This document shows positions 10,813-22,150 of a stretch of 64,000 nucleotides of DNA, piece by piece (within the stretch, counting starts at the first letter, position 1; every line of letters begins with the position of its first letter). Source of the stretch: Siphonodentalium dalli (lineage: Eukaryota > Mollusca > Scaphopoda > Gadilida > Siphonodentaliidae); contig CP136064.1 of the NCBI GenBank assembly GCA_032622095.1, positions 273,509,614 through 273,573,613 on the forward strand. The letters are read 5' to 3'. The notes below the pieces were generated by a model. That model was not told where the DNA came from. It made no database searches and saw only the letters and a list, made by a program, of their open reading frames with translations. Position numbers and translations under genes: made by a program.

Positions 10813-12545
10813 CTACGTCTCCCGTGTGTGGAGGAATAAACAATCTCTCTCTCTTATGCCTGCGATCTTCAGAAATTTGTTCGTCGATATGATTCTTGTA
10901 TTAATTCTATATTGGAGCCATTGGAGTTTCGTGTCAGGCGTGGTAGTAAATGGATTGCGAAATATATTGTCCCATGATTGGGAGTCGTCTTTTATCTCCG
11001 AATTCCATTTTTTACATGAGTTTGGCACCCGATTCCCTATTGACAGGGTTCGATGAAATAGATGACCTTCTTTCTGATCCCTTAATAACGGGCTCAAAGT
11101 TTTGGGTAAGACCGGGGAGGGTAATCGTAGGAGGGGCTGATTTCGAGAGTTTCAAAGGCTATACATGTATATTTGGCGTTTTAGGCTAGCTATATTAATG
11201 AAGTTAGTAGAAATATTGATTGTAGCCTTAAGGGAGTCAGGGGTGTGAAATTCCCCATTTGCTTGGAACAGATCGCTTATGAAATCTATGCCTGCATTTC
11301 TCCACGAATTAAAGTTAAATGGGTTTCCTTCCATTCTAATGTTAGAATTATTCCATATGGTCACTGACATGATATTACCATTTTTAGCACATACTTATAA
11401 ATTTTCACCAAGAACTGAGAACATCCCTCCAAAATGGGTTACAAACTTTTGAAGTTTGTTGTGACAGGAACTTAGCATCATGTGTTAGGTACAGGGGGTC
11501 ATTGACAATGGGGTTGTCTTTTAGGAGAGGTGCCCAATTTGATTGTTTACATTTCAGACGTCTCATCCATGTGATTTTCATTGCGTGGTTAAAATGTTCC
11601 AAGTTGACCATTTTCAGCCCTCCTATGGAGTATTCGAGACTTAACTGCTTCCTTTGTACTCTGTCTCGTTTAGAGTTCCAGATAAAATGGAATAATAATA
11701 TGTGTTTAACTTCTTAACGAAAGCATCGTCTGGACTGGGGAGAGACATGAATATGTGGGTTAACTTTGGAAGAATAAATGTCTTAATGACAGTTATTCTT
11801 CCAATTGGGGTTAGTAGCCTGTGGCTCCATATCTTGGTTAGTATAGTTCTATTTCGTCCAATTTACAGGAGTAGTTTGACATAATTTTCGAAGATCAGTG
11901 TCGAAATTAATGCCCAGAAAGTTGAAAGTTTTTTAGTAGGATCATTTTAAATCATGGCACATGGTTGATTCATAGTTTTTTCTTGATCCTATCCATGCCG
12001 CCTGATATTTCTCCGGGTTAATACGCGGTCCCGAAACCCGAGCATATAGGCCAAGTATTGAGTAGGCCTCACGTATCAACTTTCATTGCCATCAAGTATA
12101 AACGTTGTGTCGTCCGTGTATTGTGATATGTTATACTCTGAACCACCGTGGACTGATCCTTTAATTTTAGCATTTTGTCTTACCAACAATGCTAACACCT
12201 CAGCGCAGAGAAGAAAAATATACGGGGATATGGGATCACCCTGTCGACAGCCACGCCCTAATTTAAAACTTTGTGATATGTAACCATTAATCAGGATGGA
12301 CGAACTTGCGTCTTCATATAGAATTGCCATACACTTTTTTATGGAATCACCAAATTTGAAAAACACTTAGGCATTTATGTATGAACGACCATGACACTGA
12401 GCCAAATGCTTTTTAGAAATCTACTAGGAGCAGGACCCAGGCTTATTGTGTGCTTTCGCTTGAAGCATTATGTCATATAAGAGCCTTGATTAGTGTATTT
12501 TTGGTCCCCATGAGGCTTTCTGGTGTGCCGAATGAGAAACCTGCA
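10813..12545 (-). pseudogene. Tx1/L1-type LINE ORF2 remnant, multiple frameshifts, truncated at both ends
   Basis: Read on the minus strand the order is: YDIMLQAKAHNKPG (about 12480); a damaged DFxKAFGSVSWSF block; FGDSIKKCMAILY; GCRQGDPISPYIFLLCAE and SQYTDDTTFILDG (12366-12076, with TDD for ADD); GPRINPEKYQAAWIGSR (about 12030); GGLKMVNLEHFNHAMKITWM (about 11611); WNNSNIRMEG (about 11350); and TTPDTKLQWLQYRINTRI (about 10900). This is the RT and long C-terminal tail of Tx1/L1-clade elements. The pieces lie in different frames with several stops, and the terminal zinc-knuckle part is missing beyond 10813. No endonuclease is visible. An old, inactive copy, tail-to-tail with the preceding LINE. 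Confidence 0.85.
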
Positions 12546-12572
12546 GTAATGAGCCGCAGTGTTTGTATAAGA

Positions 12573-12718
12573 AATGAACGGCGGTTTCAATGTGGTCATG
12601 GGATTTTGACCGCGAGAAAAATTCAGCAAACTGCATGAACCCCGAAGGGGTTCATGCGGAGATTGCTGATTTTTGATCGCGGTCAAAACCTATGACCACG
12701 TTGAATCCGCCGTGTATT
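12573..12718. repeat. Near-perfect 146-bp hairpin (about 71-nt arms, 3-nt loop)
   Basis: Left arm 12573-12643 and right arm 12647-12718 are reverse complements with few mismatches. They share CATGAACCCC/GGGGTTCATG around the loop, TTTTGACCGCG/CGCGGTCAAAA, and ACGGCGG/CCGCCGT at the base. A fold-back element or MITE remnant is the likely origin. Confidence 0.85.
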
Positions 12719-12759
12719 ATTTATATTTATATACTTACGCTCTTTAAAACACTTCTCCA

Positions 12760-12980
12760 AATACAATGTATGTCCGTTATTTCGTCAAAAACACCTTTTC
12801 AAATATCTTCGTTATTTCGTTTATAAAAATAATTTCCTATTTCTATATTTCGCTCTATATTTCGCCCTATTTCGCTATTTCGCTGTATTTTCCTATTTCG
12901 ATTTTTCGTGCTATTTCGCTGTATTTTCATATTTCGCTTTTTCGTTGTATTTCATATTTCGATAATTCGCTATATTTGAC
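12760..12980. repeat. Degenerate TATTTCGC-type simple repeat
   Basis: ATTTCG recurs roughly every 8-20 bases (TATTTCGCT, TATTTTCC, TATTTCGATT). The 98-codon open frame across it is a by-product of the repeat. Confidence 0.75.
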
Positions 12981-13833
12981 ATATTATGGGATATGGGATT
13001 ATATGATAACCAACATTCTGATAGTCAATCGAACATCTCGTGCCACCCGTGCTCGCGATTAGATGCCACTAGCCATCCAATCGTGAACCTCGATTACATA
13101 CTGTTTGCTATCAAATCCTTGGCGTATTGGCTGACTAGATACTCAAGCAGTCGGTAATGTCCAACAATCCCCGGTGATTTCCGGGACCAATGTGCTCATA
13201 AACCTATGAACGACATTGAAAGTGACGTCACGTTACGTTCATATGTTTATGAACGCATTGAATAAGGGGGCGTGTCTACCGTAACGCTATGGGGAAATCG
13301 GAAGAGATATCAGGTGTATGTAAATATAACAATTTGAACGATTAGTTGTTTTATCGGAATTCTGAGGTGGTGCATTCATGAAACCAATATATTTTATAAA
13401 TGCTTAACAATATGATCTTGAGGGCGTTATCATTCCTGGCTATGGTTTTCTTATAATCACCATTTCGGAAAAAAACAGAAGGTGGTGTAACATAACTGAG
13501 GCATCAAAACCTTCGTACGCGAGTGTGCAAATAAAACCTACGTGGCTCCCTGATGATATGGTTTGATCATAATAATAGTCATGCTTATTTCGTGTCATAT
13601 AAAGTAACAAAGACCATGTGTCCACATATGTACTGTGTTAATACCCGGCCTATTTATTGAACATTAATTGGAAAATATAGATTCGAACCAAAATTCACTC
13701 GTATGTACATGGAGAGCTACGTACAAGTATATAGTAATCGTAACAACTACGTGCATTTCCTTACCAACATAACGATGTAAACATAGTATACATTTGAATA
13801 CATTCAAACCCTGGGAAATTGTTGTTCTGGCAA
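12981..13833. other. No gene seen; one short inverted repeat
   Basis: Contains an imperfect palindrome at about 13196-13254 (CATAAACCTATGAACG against CGTTCATATGTTTATG). Otherwise unassigned AT-rich sequence. Confidence 0.4.
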
Positions 13834-13931
13834 GAATTGCATCTGAAGCCAGTTATTTATATCTATCACGTTATCGTTGCTACGTGATTGGATATTTTAT
13901 ATTGGACTGACTTAATATGCTGCGTTGACTA
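13834..13931. repeat. 98-bp direct repeat, copy 1
   Basis: Starts GAATTGCATCTGAAGCC and ends GCTGCGTTGACTA. Recurs at 15621-15718 with a single visible mismatch (CTTAATATG against CTTGATATG). Confidence 0.9.
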
Positions 13932-13969
13932 CACAGGAAAAGTAGGGCAGGTAATATACTTCTTTCTTA

Positions 13970-14203
13970 GTTAATGCCTGTTCCTCAATAATGCATTTCA
14001 CAGTAGGTGAAGGTCATAACTTGCGATTGCATGATTTGGTTGACTTAGTTGAGCCGATTTTGATTTGCAACGCTTACAGTCATTGCCTTTCTCCAGTGAA
14101 ATAATTCAAGGGTTTTTGCGATATCGACTCACAAAAAATATGCAATCTCGAGTTGGACCACCCCTACTGTGAAATAAATTATTAAGTAATAAGCACTGAC
14201 AAC
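13970..14203. mobile_element. Short inverted-repeat element (MITE), family M1
   Basis: Ends are inverted: TAATGCATTTCACAGTAGG on the left (about 13990) against the reverse complement of CTACTGTGAAATAAATTATT on the right (about 14165-14184), with further matching inside (GATTGCAT, GCCGATxTxG). The same termini bound a longer copy at about 47489-48165. Confidence 0.6.
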
Positions 14204-14340
14204 GAAAATTATATCCTGTGTTGTTTATTCAATGTTATAAACTTCCCCGTCCGAACAGTTCATACGTCAAAAAGTTCCCAAGCTTCGAACGGGTAGAATA
14301 TGATCTGCACGCCAGTGCACGGGCTTGGCCTGAGTACATA
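14204..14340. repeat. Dispersed repeat shared with 48170-48290 and 52550-52650
   Basis: TTGTTTATTCAATGTTATAAA, then CAAAAAGTTCC, then GAACGGGTAGAATATGATCT recur in the same order and orientation at about 48180 and 52565, so the block is a dispersed repeat adjoining or belonging to family M1. Confidence 0.55.
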
Positions 14341-14646
14341 TTCATGGCATGATATACAGTATTATAGCGGCCCGGATAGACAAGCAAACGATAGCCATTT
14401 ACTCTAATTGCCTGCGGACTAAGGACCCTTACTGATGTCATTCTGGGACATTCACGTTTCTGGTGTATCTTGATTACATTGACGAACCTACCTGAAGTCC
14501 GATGAAGGGATATGAACCACACATCCTCTGGCATGACTGCAGTGAATTGTCCTCTATAGTAAAGTGTGCATCGTCGATGATATAACAGCCTTGATTTTCG
14601 CCTGTTTAGCCGTCAGTTTATTTGAAAGATCAAAACAATGTGTTAA

Positions 14647-15228
14647 GGTAGCAATACACGTTTTCCAGCAATTTTGGCCAACCTTAATTGGTGGGGGTAG
14701 TATAATTCAAATCAATGCCGAGCCATTATCTTTGGCATAGGTCCCATCAAGCATGTTTTATTTTCGACAGAAATTTTAGGTGTACTCATATGTTTGTACT
14801 TTAGCTTCTTTGTAAAATTTGGCATTGAGTTATGTCCCTTAATTTGCACACACAAAACGCTCAATTTTACCCATTTTGTTTACTCAAATTGACCATTTTC
14901 AACCAAAAAAACAGACCATGACAGCGAATGTCAGTAAATAAGCTTCTTCACGTGATTAAGCTATTTTAGAGCTGAGAAATATTTGAAATAGAAAACAATT
15001 ATTGCATCAATTTGAAAAATCACAGAATTCAGGGCAGAGAAATCGGGCAATTTTCCTGTAACCAATAACACAGAGTTGGCCTTCACTGAATACGAAAATC
15101 CTGTTGAGTATCCAAATTTTCCACTTATTATGAGAACTTTCCCAGTTTTTAACTGGCTGTTATGCCCCCCAGAAACTTATTTTGCAGACCCCTACAACCC
15201 GTGAAACTGTGTATACAGTACTGCTACC
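14647..15228. mobile_element. PIF/Harbinger-like MITE, TAA target duplication
   Basis: GGTAGCAATAC (14647) is the inverted counterpart of GTACTGCTACC (15218-15228), and both ends are flanked by TAA (14644-14646 and 15229-15231). A 3-bp TWA duplication is typical of PIF/Harbinger. 582 bp with no ORF, so non-autonomous. Confidence 0.5.
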
Positions 15229-15620
15229 TAAGGTGTTTATATAAACTCATAAAAATAAGTCATTTCCACATTAGACATATTGCATTGCACACTGTATCTC
15301 AATCCTGATACCGATTGTCAGGAAATGTTACATTAATGATATGAATGATAAGACTAAGGAGTTTAGATCATACTGACTTCCATGAATGATTGTACGAGGA
15401 ACGTTTGAGTGGAGGGGGTGCTCAGTTCAACCGTCACAAGACCATTATGGTGTGTAAAACTCATATGAAGAACAAATTACTGTTGCATGCAACGCCATGT
15501 TAAATCTGAATGTCACACAGACCGTAACACGAACACGACGTCACAAATTGTTGACCTAATCTGACCTAATCACTAAAATCGGTCATCAGAATAAGTGGGC
15601 GTGCTTTTCAAAGTTCAGCC
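15229..15620. other. No gene seen
   Basis: Unassigned non-coding sequence between a MITE and the second 98-bp repeat. Confidence 0.4.
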
Positions 15621-15718
15621 GAATTGCATCTGAAGCCAGTTATTTATATCTATCACGTTATCGTTGCTACGTGATTGGATATTTTATATTGGACTGACTT
15701 GATATGCTGCGTTGACTA
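15621..15718. repeat. 98-bp direct repeat, copy 2
   Basis: Near-identical to 13834-13931, same orientation, 1787 bases downstream. Confidence 0.9.
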
Positions 15719-16859
15719 GTCTCAAATTCTCGGCAGCTTTTGTGAAAATAAATAAAAATACACTCAGCCTTTGTATGGGAATAAATCAACAAAAAGCTAA
15801 TAAATATATGAAATGAATGTAGTGGTGTGTGTGTGTGTTATTGGGGATACGGTGGTGTGTTTGTTGACGGCACATTTAGTGAGAACCGTTTCGCCGTTCA
15901 CACAATCTGCCTCAACAACCACAGCGCAGTATCATCCAATAAACATAGCCCACTAAACATTCATTTGTAAAGCATAACAGCATGCCACAATTTGCCACGG
16001 CAAAATGTGGAGGCACCGTTTTCTCATAATACTGAATATACACTGGATATAATATAGTGGCTACAAATTCTAGTGACTAGTATTGTCTTAACGTTTATTG
16101 TCATTATATTGCAGAATGCTTACTGTATCAATTTGTTCCCAGGTACCAAATCACCAAGGATGGGTCCACTTGTCGCTAACCATTTATTCAGACATTTGAA
16201 CAGCACACATGAATCTGTTTCTTCTATAAGTGAACCTAGTGATGTTTGAAAAGTTGACTCTCCGTATTTAATTGATGTTCATTCAACCATGTAACCACAC
16301 ATCATACAATTAATTTAGTCATAATATATTGTGTCGCATATAAGTGATTATCTTCCCATAGAAACACAGTTTTCGCAGTTTGCCTGTTGTCCATCAATAT
16401 TAGTCGATTCCACCGTCTCGCCGTGCTTACCAACCGTCCGTGGATTGAAGAACTTGATGTTACCCACCCAATCGCCCGTTGTGTGATGGTAGAGGTGCGA
16501 ATCGGTGCACATCGAGGAAATATCGTATCGTATGATTTTGTACTATATCATTACGATGCATTACAATGCAATCATTACGGTTAAGTTTTAAAAATTATTG
16601 ATATTACAGCTCCCAGTATACCACCCCAAGAATTCGCAAGTCTCGGTGGCTTACACTAAACTTATTGGTTCCGTTAAATACAACACCTAGGTATCCAGGT
16701 TATCGGTGTATATTAATTATCACTGATCAGAACAATGTCAGCCTCCGCAAGAATATTAATGTTTGTGATGTCAATCTCAACTCCACTATTTACATGTTTT
16801 GCGTGATGTTATTCTGTAACAGTTTATATTCCAGACGATCGCAGTCCACAGAATCGAAG
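15719..16859. other. No gene seen; (GT)n tract
   Basis: Contains a short GT run near 15823-15838 and a small CATTACGATGCATTACAATG repeat near 16550. The 65-codon ORF at 16387 has no recognisable features. Confidence 0.4.
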
Positions 16860-17170
16860 GCCTTTTTAAAGGCCCACTCATTTTTCGAATCACCAGATCA
16901 CATTGTATACAACATATCCCATATTATATACTATTTGAGAGAGGGGGCTCCAAAACATTGTCTTATCAACTGGTCCGGTCAAATAAACTGGTAACATGTT
17001 GTTTTTGTCGAGATAACGTGGTGTGTTCTGTTCTTAATTTTGATCCTGACTGTACTGTATAGTCCATTATTCTAAATAGAAGGGTAATAACTCTATATTA
17101 TTTTGAATTCTGATACATTATGGGTTGACAATGGGGGTAGTCTTGGAATGAATCAGAATAATATCTATCA
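16860..17170. mobile_element. Partial copy of MITE family M1
   Basis: CATATTATATACTATTTGAGA, CCAAAACATTGTCTTAT, AATAAACTGGTAACATGTTG and GAATTCTGATACATTATGGG match, in order, the copy at 60605-60760 and the inverse of 47640-47930. Confidence 0.6.
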
Positions 17171-17985
17171 CTTGGTGGACACTCCTAGGCCACAGCTGTT
17201 CCGTATTCTGGTGGAATATATACATTTTTGGTTCCAATTGTTGGAGAAGTTTGAGGAATGGAACTTACATTGAAATGGTTACATACTCACCACTGTTCCC
17301 CACATATATAAAGTATTCCTTGTTGCCTGAAACATCACAGCGTGTTCCCCTGACCTTAGGTGTAATCAGTGTTGAGTATGGACAAACGCACAACTGTTGT
17401 TCACCCTGTATAGCATATGTATGAATTATATTTTATTACATGATCCTACCCTTATTCCATTCAATAAACCCATTCTATCAATTGTGACATTAAACGTTCG
17501 TTTAATAACAGAAAATACTGCCAGGTGACCTTTGACTTCCGGTGTGTCGTCTGTTTACATTTCGTACGCTACGTCTCAAAATACTATGGCTAGCAATATT
17601 TTTCCAACAAGCTATGACGAATGAAGAGTTGGAAAGTTATATGTCATTAAATATACGCAACTAAATACGTCAGAGTCTTGATTTATCTAGGACTATTCTT
17701 TTACGTGGGCAAACAACCCATAGTTACATGAAACGTCATCTCGTGCCTTATAGAAGCCGGTGTTAGTTTCGCGTCCCATTTGTTGATTTAAGTATGTTTT
17801 TGGATCATGTAATAAATAAAATCTATAACTTTTTGTCTATGACCGTATGCTATAAAAATGAGATTAAATACTGTTGAATATCCCAAAGATAGCCTACAAA
17901 AACTGCCACCAGGCATGTTATCATTAATAAAAACAACAGCTCTTTGATTGAGCTATACACATTCATATACATATCGAATGTGTTA
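17171..17985. other. No gene seen
   Basis: Non-coding AT-rich sequence; nothing recognisable in either strand. Confidence 0.4.
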
Positions 17986-18480
17986 CATCTTATTAAGATC
18001 CGCATATTACTGTTAGGGTACGTACATACGCTAGCAAGTTTGCGCGGTATGTGTTGCAGGAATTTCGTCATAGAAAACCACATGATGCCAGAATATGAAG
18101 GGAAATATACTTATAACATGTATCTTTACCAAAGCGAACGACAAGAGAAGTAACATTTTTGTAGTTCCACGTGTAACGGTGCTACTGATATTTGCCTCCA
18201 TATGCCTGTATGATTGATTCTTGCGAGATAATTGCATGCTATTTACAGGTAAATTCCTAAAGCATCGCTACAGGTGGGACATAGAGATATTACTTCTCAC
18301 GTAGTTACATGTGGTTCAGATGCATTTTATGTTCATGTTTCCATTCATATTATGTCATCATATCGAGTTCTACGACGAAATGCCTAAAAACCATACCGTG
18401 AAAACTTGCCTGTGTGTGAACGTATCCTTAACATTCAGTGTTCCACATGTCAAGGATATGACGTATGATAACGCTATATG
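17986..18480. repeat. Diverged long inverted repeat (fold-back element)
   Basis: About 17990-18150 aligns with the reverse complement of about 18305-18460: GCAAGTTTGCGCGGTATG against GCAAGTTTTCACGGTATG, AATTTCGTCATAGAA against CATTTCGTCGTAGAA, and GAATATGAAGGGAAA against TAATATGAATGGAAA. The spacer is about 150 bases. Small ORFs on both strands are by-products of the symmetry. Confidence 0.65.
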
Positions 18481-18680
18481 CTGTATGAACGTGTTTCGGG
18501 AATTGTCTATATATATCTTCAAAAACTCTCATTATATACAGATCCCCATACTTCACAATAGTACAACATAATCGGTAAGACTTCCTCATCAAACAATTCG
18601 AACATGTTTTTAATCGACAAACAGTGAATTCTAAACTTTTGGTTGCTTTATTGGCCAATGCCTTCTTTGCGGCGTCGTAT

Positions 18681-19250
18681 TGACTTGACTTGAAACATAT
18701 TTTATTTGCATAATATACACAAGGGATTGGGCGACAAGTTTTTACAACTTATGAAGCCCCTCTCCCAATACAATATAGCAACATACATGACATCAAGATG
18801 ACGATACAAACGTATTTACATGGTGATAAGTTTTGAGGTACGTAATATGTATTGCCTTCCAGAGATTTTCGGGCTAGAACGAGGTTTGCTACTGGTCGAG
18901 GAAAATTTGTATTTAATAATGTCACTGCATAATTGATGTTTGGTACGATTGGTGCAAGTGCTAATATAATTAGCTATTATTAGTATTTGTATTATGGAGG
19001 TAAAATTAACGAAACACTTGTATTCGATTTGTGGTTACTGTTGTGCTCTGGAAGGCAATACAGATAATTAATCAGAACGAAATGTTCGAATGTGAGGTTT
19101 GTCCATATGTGAGGTGACTGCCACGTGACAAATTTTTATTCCGGCAGTAATATTAAGTGGATTCGAAAGTAAAAGAAATATGATCTTTTATGGATCGAAA
19201 CGCTTAGTCGCCGCTGCAATATATTGCTGTATGATGAGAAATAATTTGTT
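18681..19250 (-). mobile_element. CR1-like LINE copy B, 3' end only
   Basis: Inverse of the copy A 3' end: TGACTTGACTTGAAACATATTTTATT, the CAAGTTTTTACAACTTATGAAGCCCC block and CTGGAAGGCAATACA all match. The minus-strand reading near 19186-19240 (QQYIAAATKRFDP then stop) is the copy A C-terminus with one extra Ala. Strongly 5'-truncated, as is usual for LINE insertions. Confidence 0.85.
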
Positions 19251-19261
19251 ATTTTGTTTTT

Positions 19262-19625
19262 TTTAAACCTGGTTTGGTGTGAATAGTACCAAGATAGGTA
19301 AAATTCTTTATTACTTCAATTTCATCACCATTCTTTGGCAAGCATTTGTTTTATCACATAATTTTTGTTTTCTCGATGTTGACGTTAAATTGCCACGTCT
19401 CGCAATACTTTATAAAACTTTCAAGTGCCTTCTGCAATTGTAATGATTTTTCAGTCATAAGAACCTGTCATCTGCGTATAGAACAATGAATAGCATGACG
19501 TACATCTTCAATTGAGTATCAATAGCCCATGACATTTTAGTTATTCCTCCCCACCTTCTGATTTGAGAAACTCTTCCAAATCGTTCAGGTAAAGTTAGAA
19601 TAACAGAGTTGGTATGTTTACTTTC
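19262..19625 (-). pseudogene. LINE RT fragment with YADD core, different family
   Basis: The minus strand reads FIVLYADDRFL (about 19485-19455), then after a frameshift EKSLQLQKALESFIKYCETW, FNVNIEKTKI, stops, and KNGDEIEVIKNFTYLGT. This is the stretch from RT motif C to the YLG motif. Only this RT segment survives and it carries at least one frameshift and two stops. It abuts copy B directly, which suggests nested or adjacent insertions. Confidence 0.75.
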
Positions 19626-19734
19626 CTTGTCGTACCCCAGATAAACATGGGGAACAAACGGATGTTTGATCAGTCACATTTCTACGAATTCAGGGTAGGC
19701 CAATTCTTATCACACACATAAAGCTAGTACGTTG

Positions 19735-19870
19735 ATGCCACCAACAGCAGCACCAACATCAACATGTTGACCGTCATCGTCAATGACAACAGCCACATCA
19801 CCATCGTCATGTTCATCAACAAAAGTATCATCGTCCTCGTCGTAATCAGCATCATCATCATCAACATTTG
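19735..19870. repeat. (ATC/ACC)n trinucleotide-rich tract
   Basis: Runs of CAT, CAA, CAC and CGT trinucleotides (CATCATCATCATCAACAT). The 73-codon minus-strand frame of Met/Leu/Val here is a repeat artefact. Confidence 0.8.
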
Positions 19871-20171
19871 ACTTTGTTCACTACAACTATACGCTAACCG
19901 ATGCATCATGTTGTTATCGAAACAGTTGTGACTATATGAGAGCATTGTCGAAAGGTCATCGTCGAGTTATTACAGAGGCTGTTGTAATTGTCTCGAATGT
20001 TTCAACCCAATCGACTATCTGTTACTGTGACTGATAGTGCTGTGATACATGTATACGCATGCTATGTGCACCCAATAGTATGCACCGAGACATGAAGTGC
20101 ACATGTAAATGACTGGACAATTTCACGCCCGTGACATGCCAATGGTTGTACCGCATGCACTGAGAAAAATA

Positions 20172-20445
20172 GGTTTGTCAATATGACTAAATTATGGTAG
20201 TCAACAGCTTGTCCTGGAGATGACTACCCTAAGTTAGTCAAAATGACTACCTGGAAAAGTTAGTCATCATGACTAGGTTAGTAGTAGTCAACATGACCAA
20301 CATATGCTTAGTCAACATGACTACCATTGAGTTATATTGACTAATATTGCATTAGTCACAATGACTTCTATGATTTGAGTCATAATGACTAATTCTATTT
20401 GAGCCCAAATGGCTAAAGTAAGTTTAGTCAGCATGACTAGAACTG
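20172..20445. repeat. Cluster of dyad motifs TAGTCAnnATGACTA
   Basis: About ten copies or half-copies of TAGTCA-N2-3-TGACTA (e.g. TAGTCAACATGACTACC, TAGTCATCATGACTAGG), each nearly self-complementary. Mirrored by a smaller cluster at 25390-25500. Confidence 0.8.
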
Positions 20446-20719
20446 AGTCAGGATATCCCCGGCCTGTTCCCTGCATGTGGAGTAAAATGTGTTTGAATGT
20501 CTAAAATAATGGGCAAACTTCTATACAATAAATATACAGTAATGTACAAAGTAATTGACAACTTGACCACAGCCGAGAGCTTTCCGATGAATGGCAACAA
20601 GCCATATTTCCGACTAAATCCTGAAAAATTACCCATAATTCTGCTGTGGTTAAGTGGTCAATTACTTTTTGCATTACTGTATGGGATGTAGTACAAAAGT
20701 TATCGATGTATATTAAACA

Positions 20720-22150
20720 AGGGTTTGCAATTAATCAAATCAATTTGCAATTAATACAGGTCTTTAACCGTATAAACATAAATCAGACATCTTCAACATG
20801 TCTGGGTGAACACCAACCGCTCTATAATAGCACGGTCAACCTAAAATAGACCGATCGGTCATTCACAGCCAGAATGCATGTGTGATGAGGGGAGAAAAAT
20901 CTTTGCGATAAATCACAAAACGACTTTGTGAAAAATCACAAACACCTTTGCGATAACTCGCAAACCTTTGAGATAAATCTCAAGCATCTTTACGATAACT
21001 CTCAAACTACTTGGTGATTATACTTTACGGTTTATCGTAAACATGTTTTAGATTTATCACAAAGGTTTGTGATTCATTGTTATGTGTTGGCACTAATGGG
21101 CTTGAACCGTATAAACATGATAAATCAGACATCTTAAACAGGTCTGGATGAACCACAAATCGATCTATAATAGCACGGTCGGGCTAAAATAGACTGATCG
21201 GTCTTTCACAGCCAACATGCAAGGGGAGCAAACCAATACTTAACACAAAAATTAATTTTGATCTCTTTTGGAGATTATTTACTGAGAATATTCAAAATCA
21301 AAACAATTTTACGATAACTCCCAAACCTTTGCGATAAATCTTAAACATCTTTACAATAACTCTCAATTAACTACTTGGTGATCATAATTTGCGATTTATC
21401 ACAAAGATGTTCGAGATTTATCACAATAGCCAGATCAGGTTAAAATAGACTAATCGTTCTTTCACCGTGACAGCCAGCATGTATATGTGATAAGGGGGGT
21501 CATTCTAAACGGTTGTATTATTATCGATCAACCAATACTTCAAAAACAAATCCAAATTTATTCCGATTTTTTTATCAAGACACTATATAATTATTTACTG
21601 AGAACATTCAAAGTTAAAACAACTTTGCGATAAATCGAAACATATTTCTGATAAATCGCCAACTACCGTACTTGGCGATTTATCACAAAGGTTTACGATT
21701 AATCGCAATGATTGAATTATATTGTTATATGTGGGCACTAATGGGATTAAACTGTATAACCATTATCAATCAGATTGCTCAAACAAGTCTGTGTGAACCA
21801 CTTACCGATCTATAATAGACTAAAATAAACCAATCCTTCTTTCACAGCCAGGATGCATCTGGGTTAAGGGGAGTCACTCTATACTGTTTTATTATTATCT
21901 CTCAACCAATACGTAAACATAATTAATTCTGATATCTTTTGCAAGACACCAAATAATTATTTACTGAGAATATTCAAAATATACATACCGGTACATGTAT
22001 ACAGATATTCAAATAAACAGATCTAAATTGTCAAGAAATTTAGAGTTCCCTCTCTTACAACAGTGAGCTCTGTGTTAGGAAGACCGATCGGCCTATTGTA
22101 GCCAGATCAGGCTATTATAGTTAATATGTGGTTCGCTCAGACCTTTATTC
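20720..22150. repeat. Irregular tandem repeat of 250-380 bp units, last piece inverted
   Basis: TAAAATAGACnGATCGGTCTTTCACAGCC recurs, with changes, at about 20840, 21185, 21435 and 21815, each followed by a GCATG-type block and GATAAATCnCAAA dyads. At about 22080-22145 the same block appears in reverse (AAGACCGATCGGCCTATTGT). No coding sequence. Confidence 0.75.

Noticed and set aside
12766-13062. 98-codon ORF with Tyr/Ile/Ser runs
   Set aside because: Product of the TATTTCGC simple repeat.
19724-19945. 73-codon Met/Leu/Val-rich minus-strand ORF
   Set aside because: Derived from the trinucleotide repeat.
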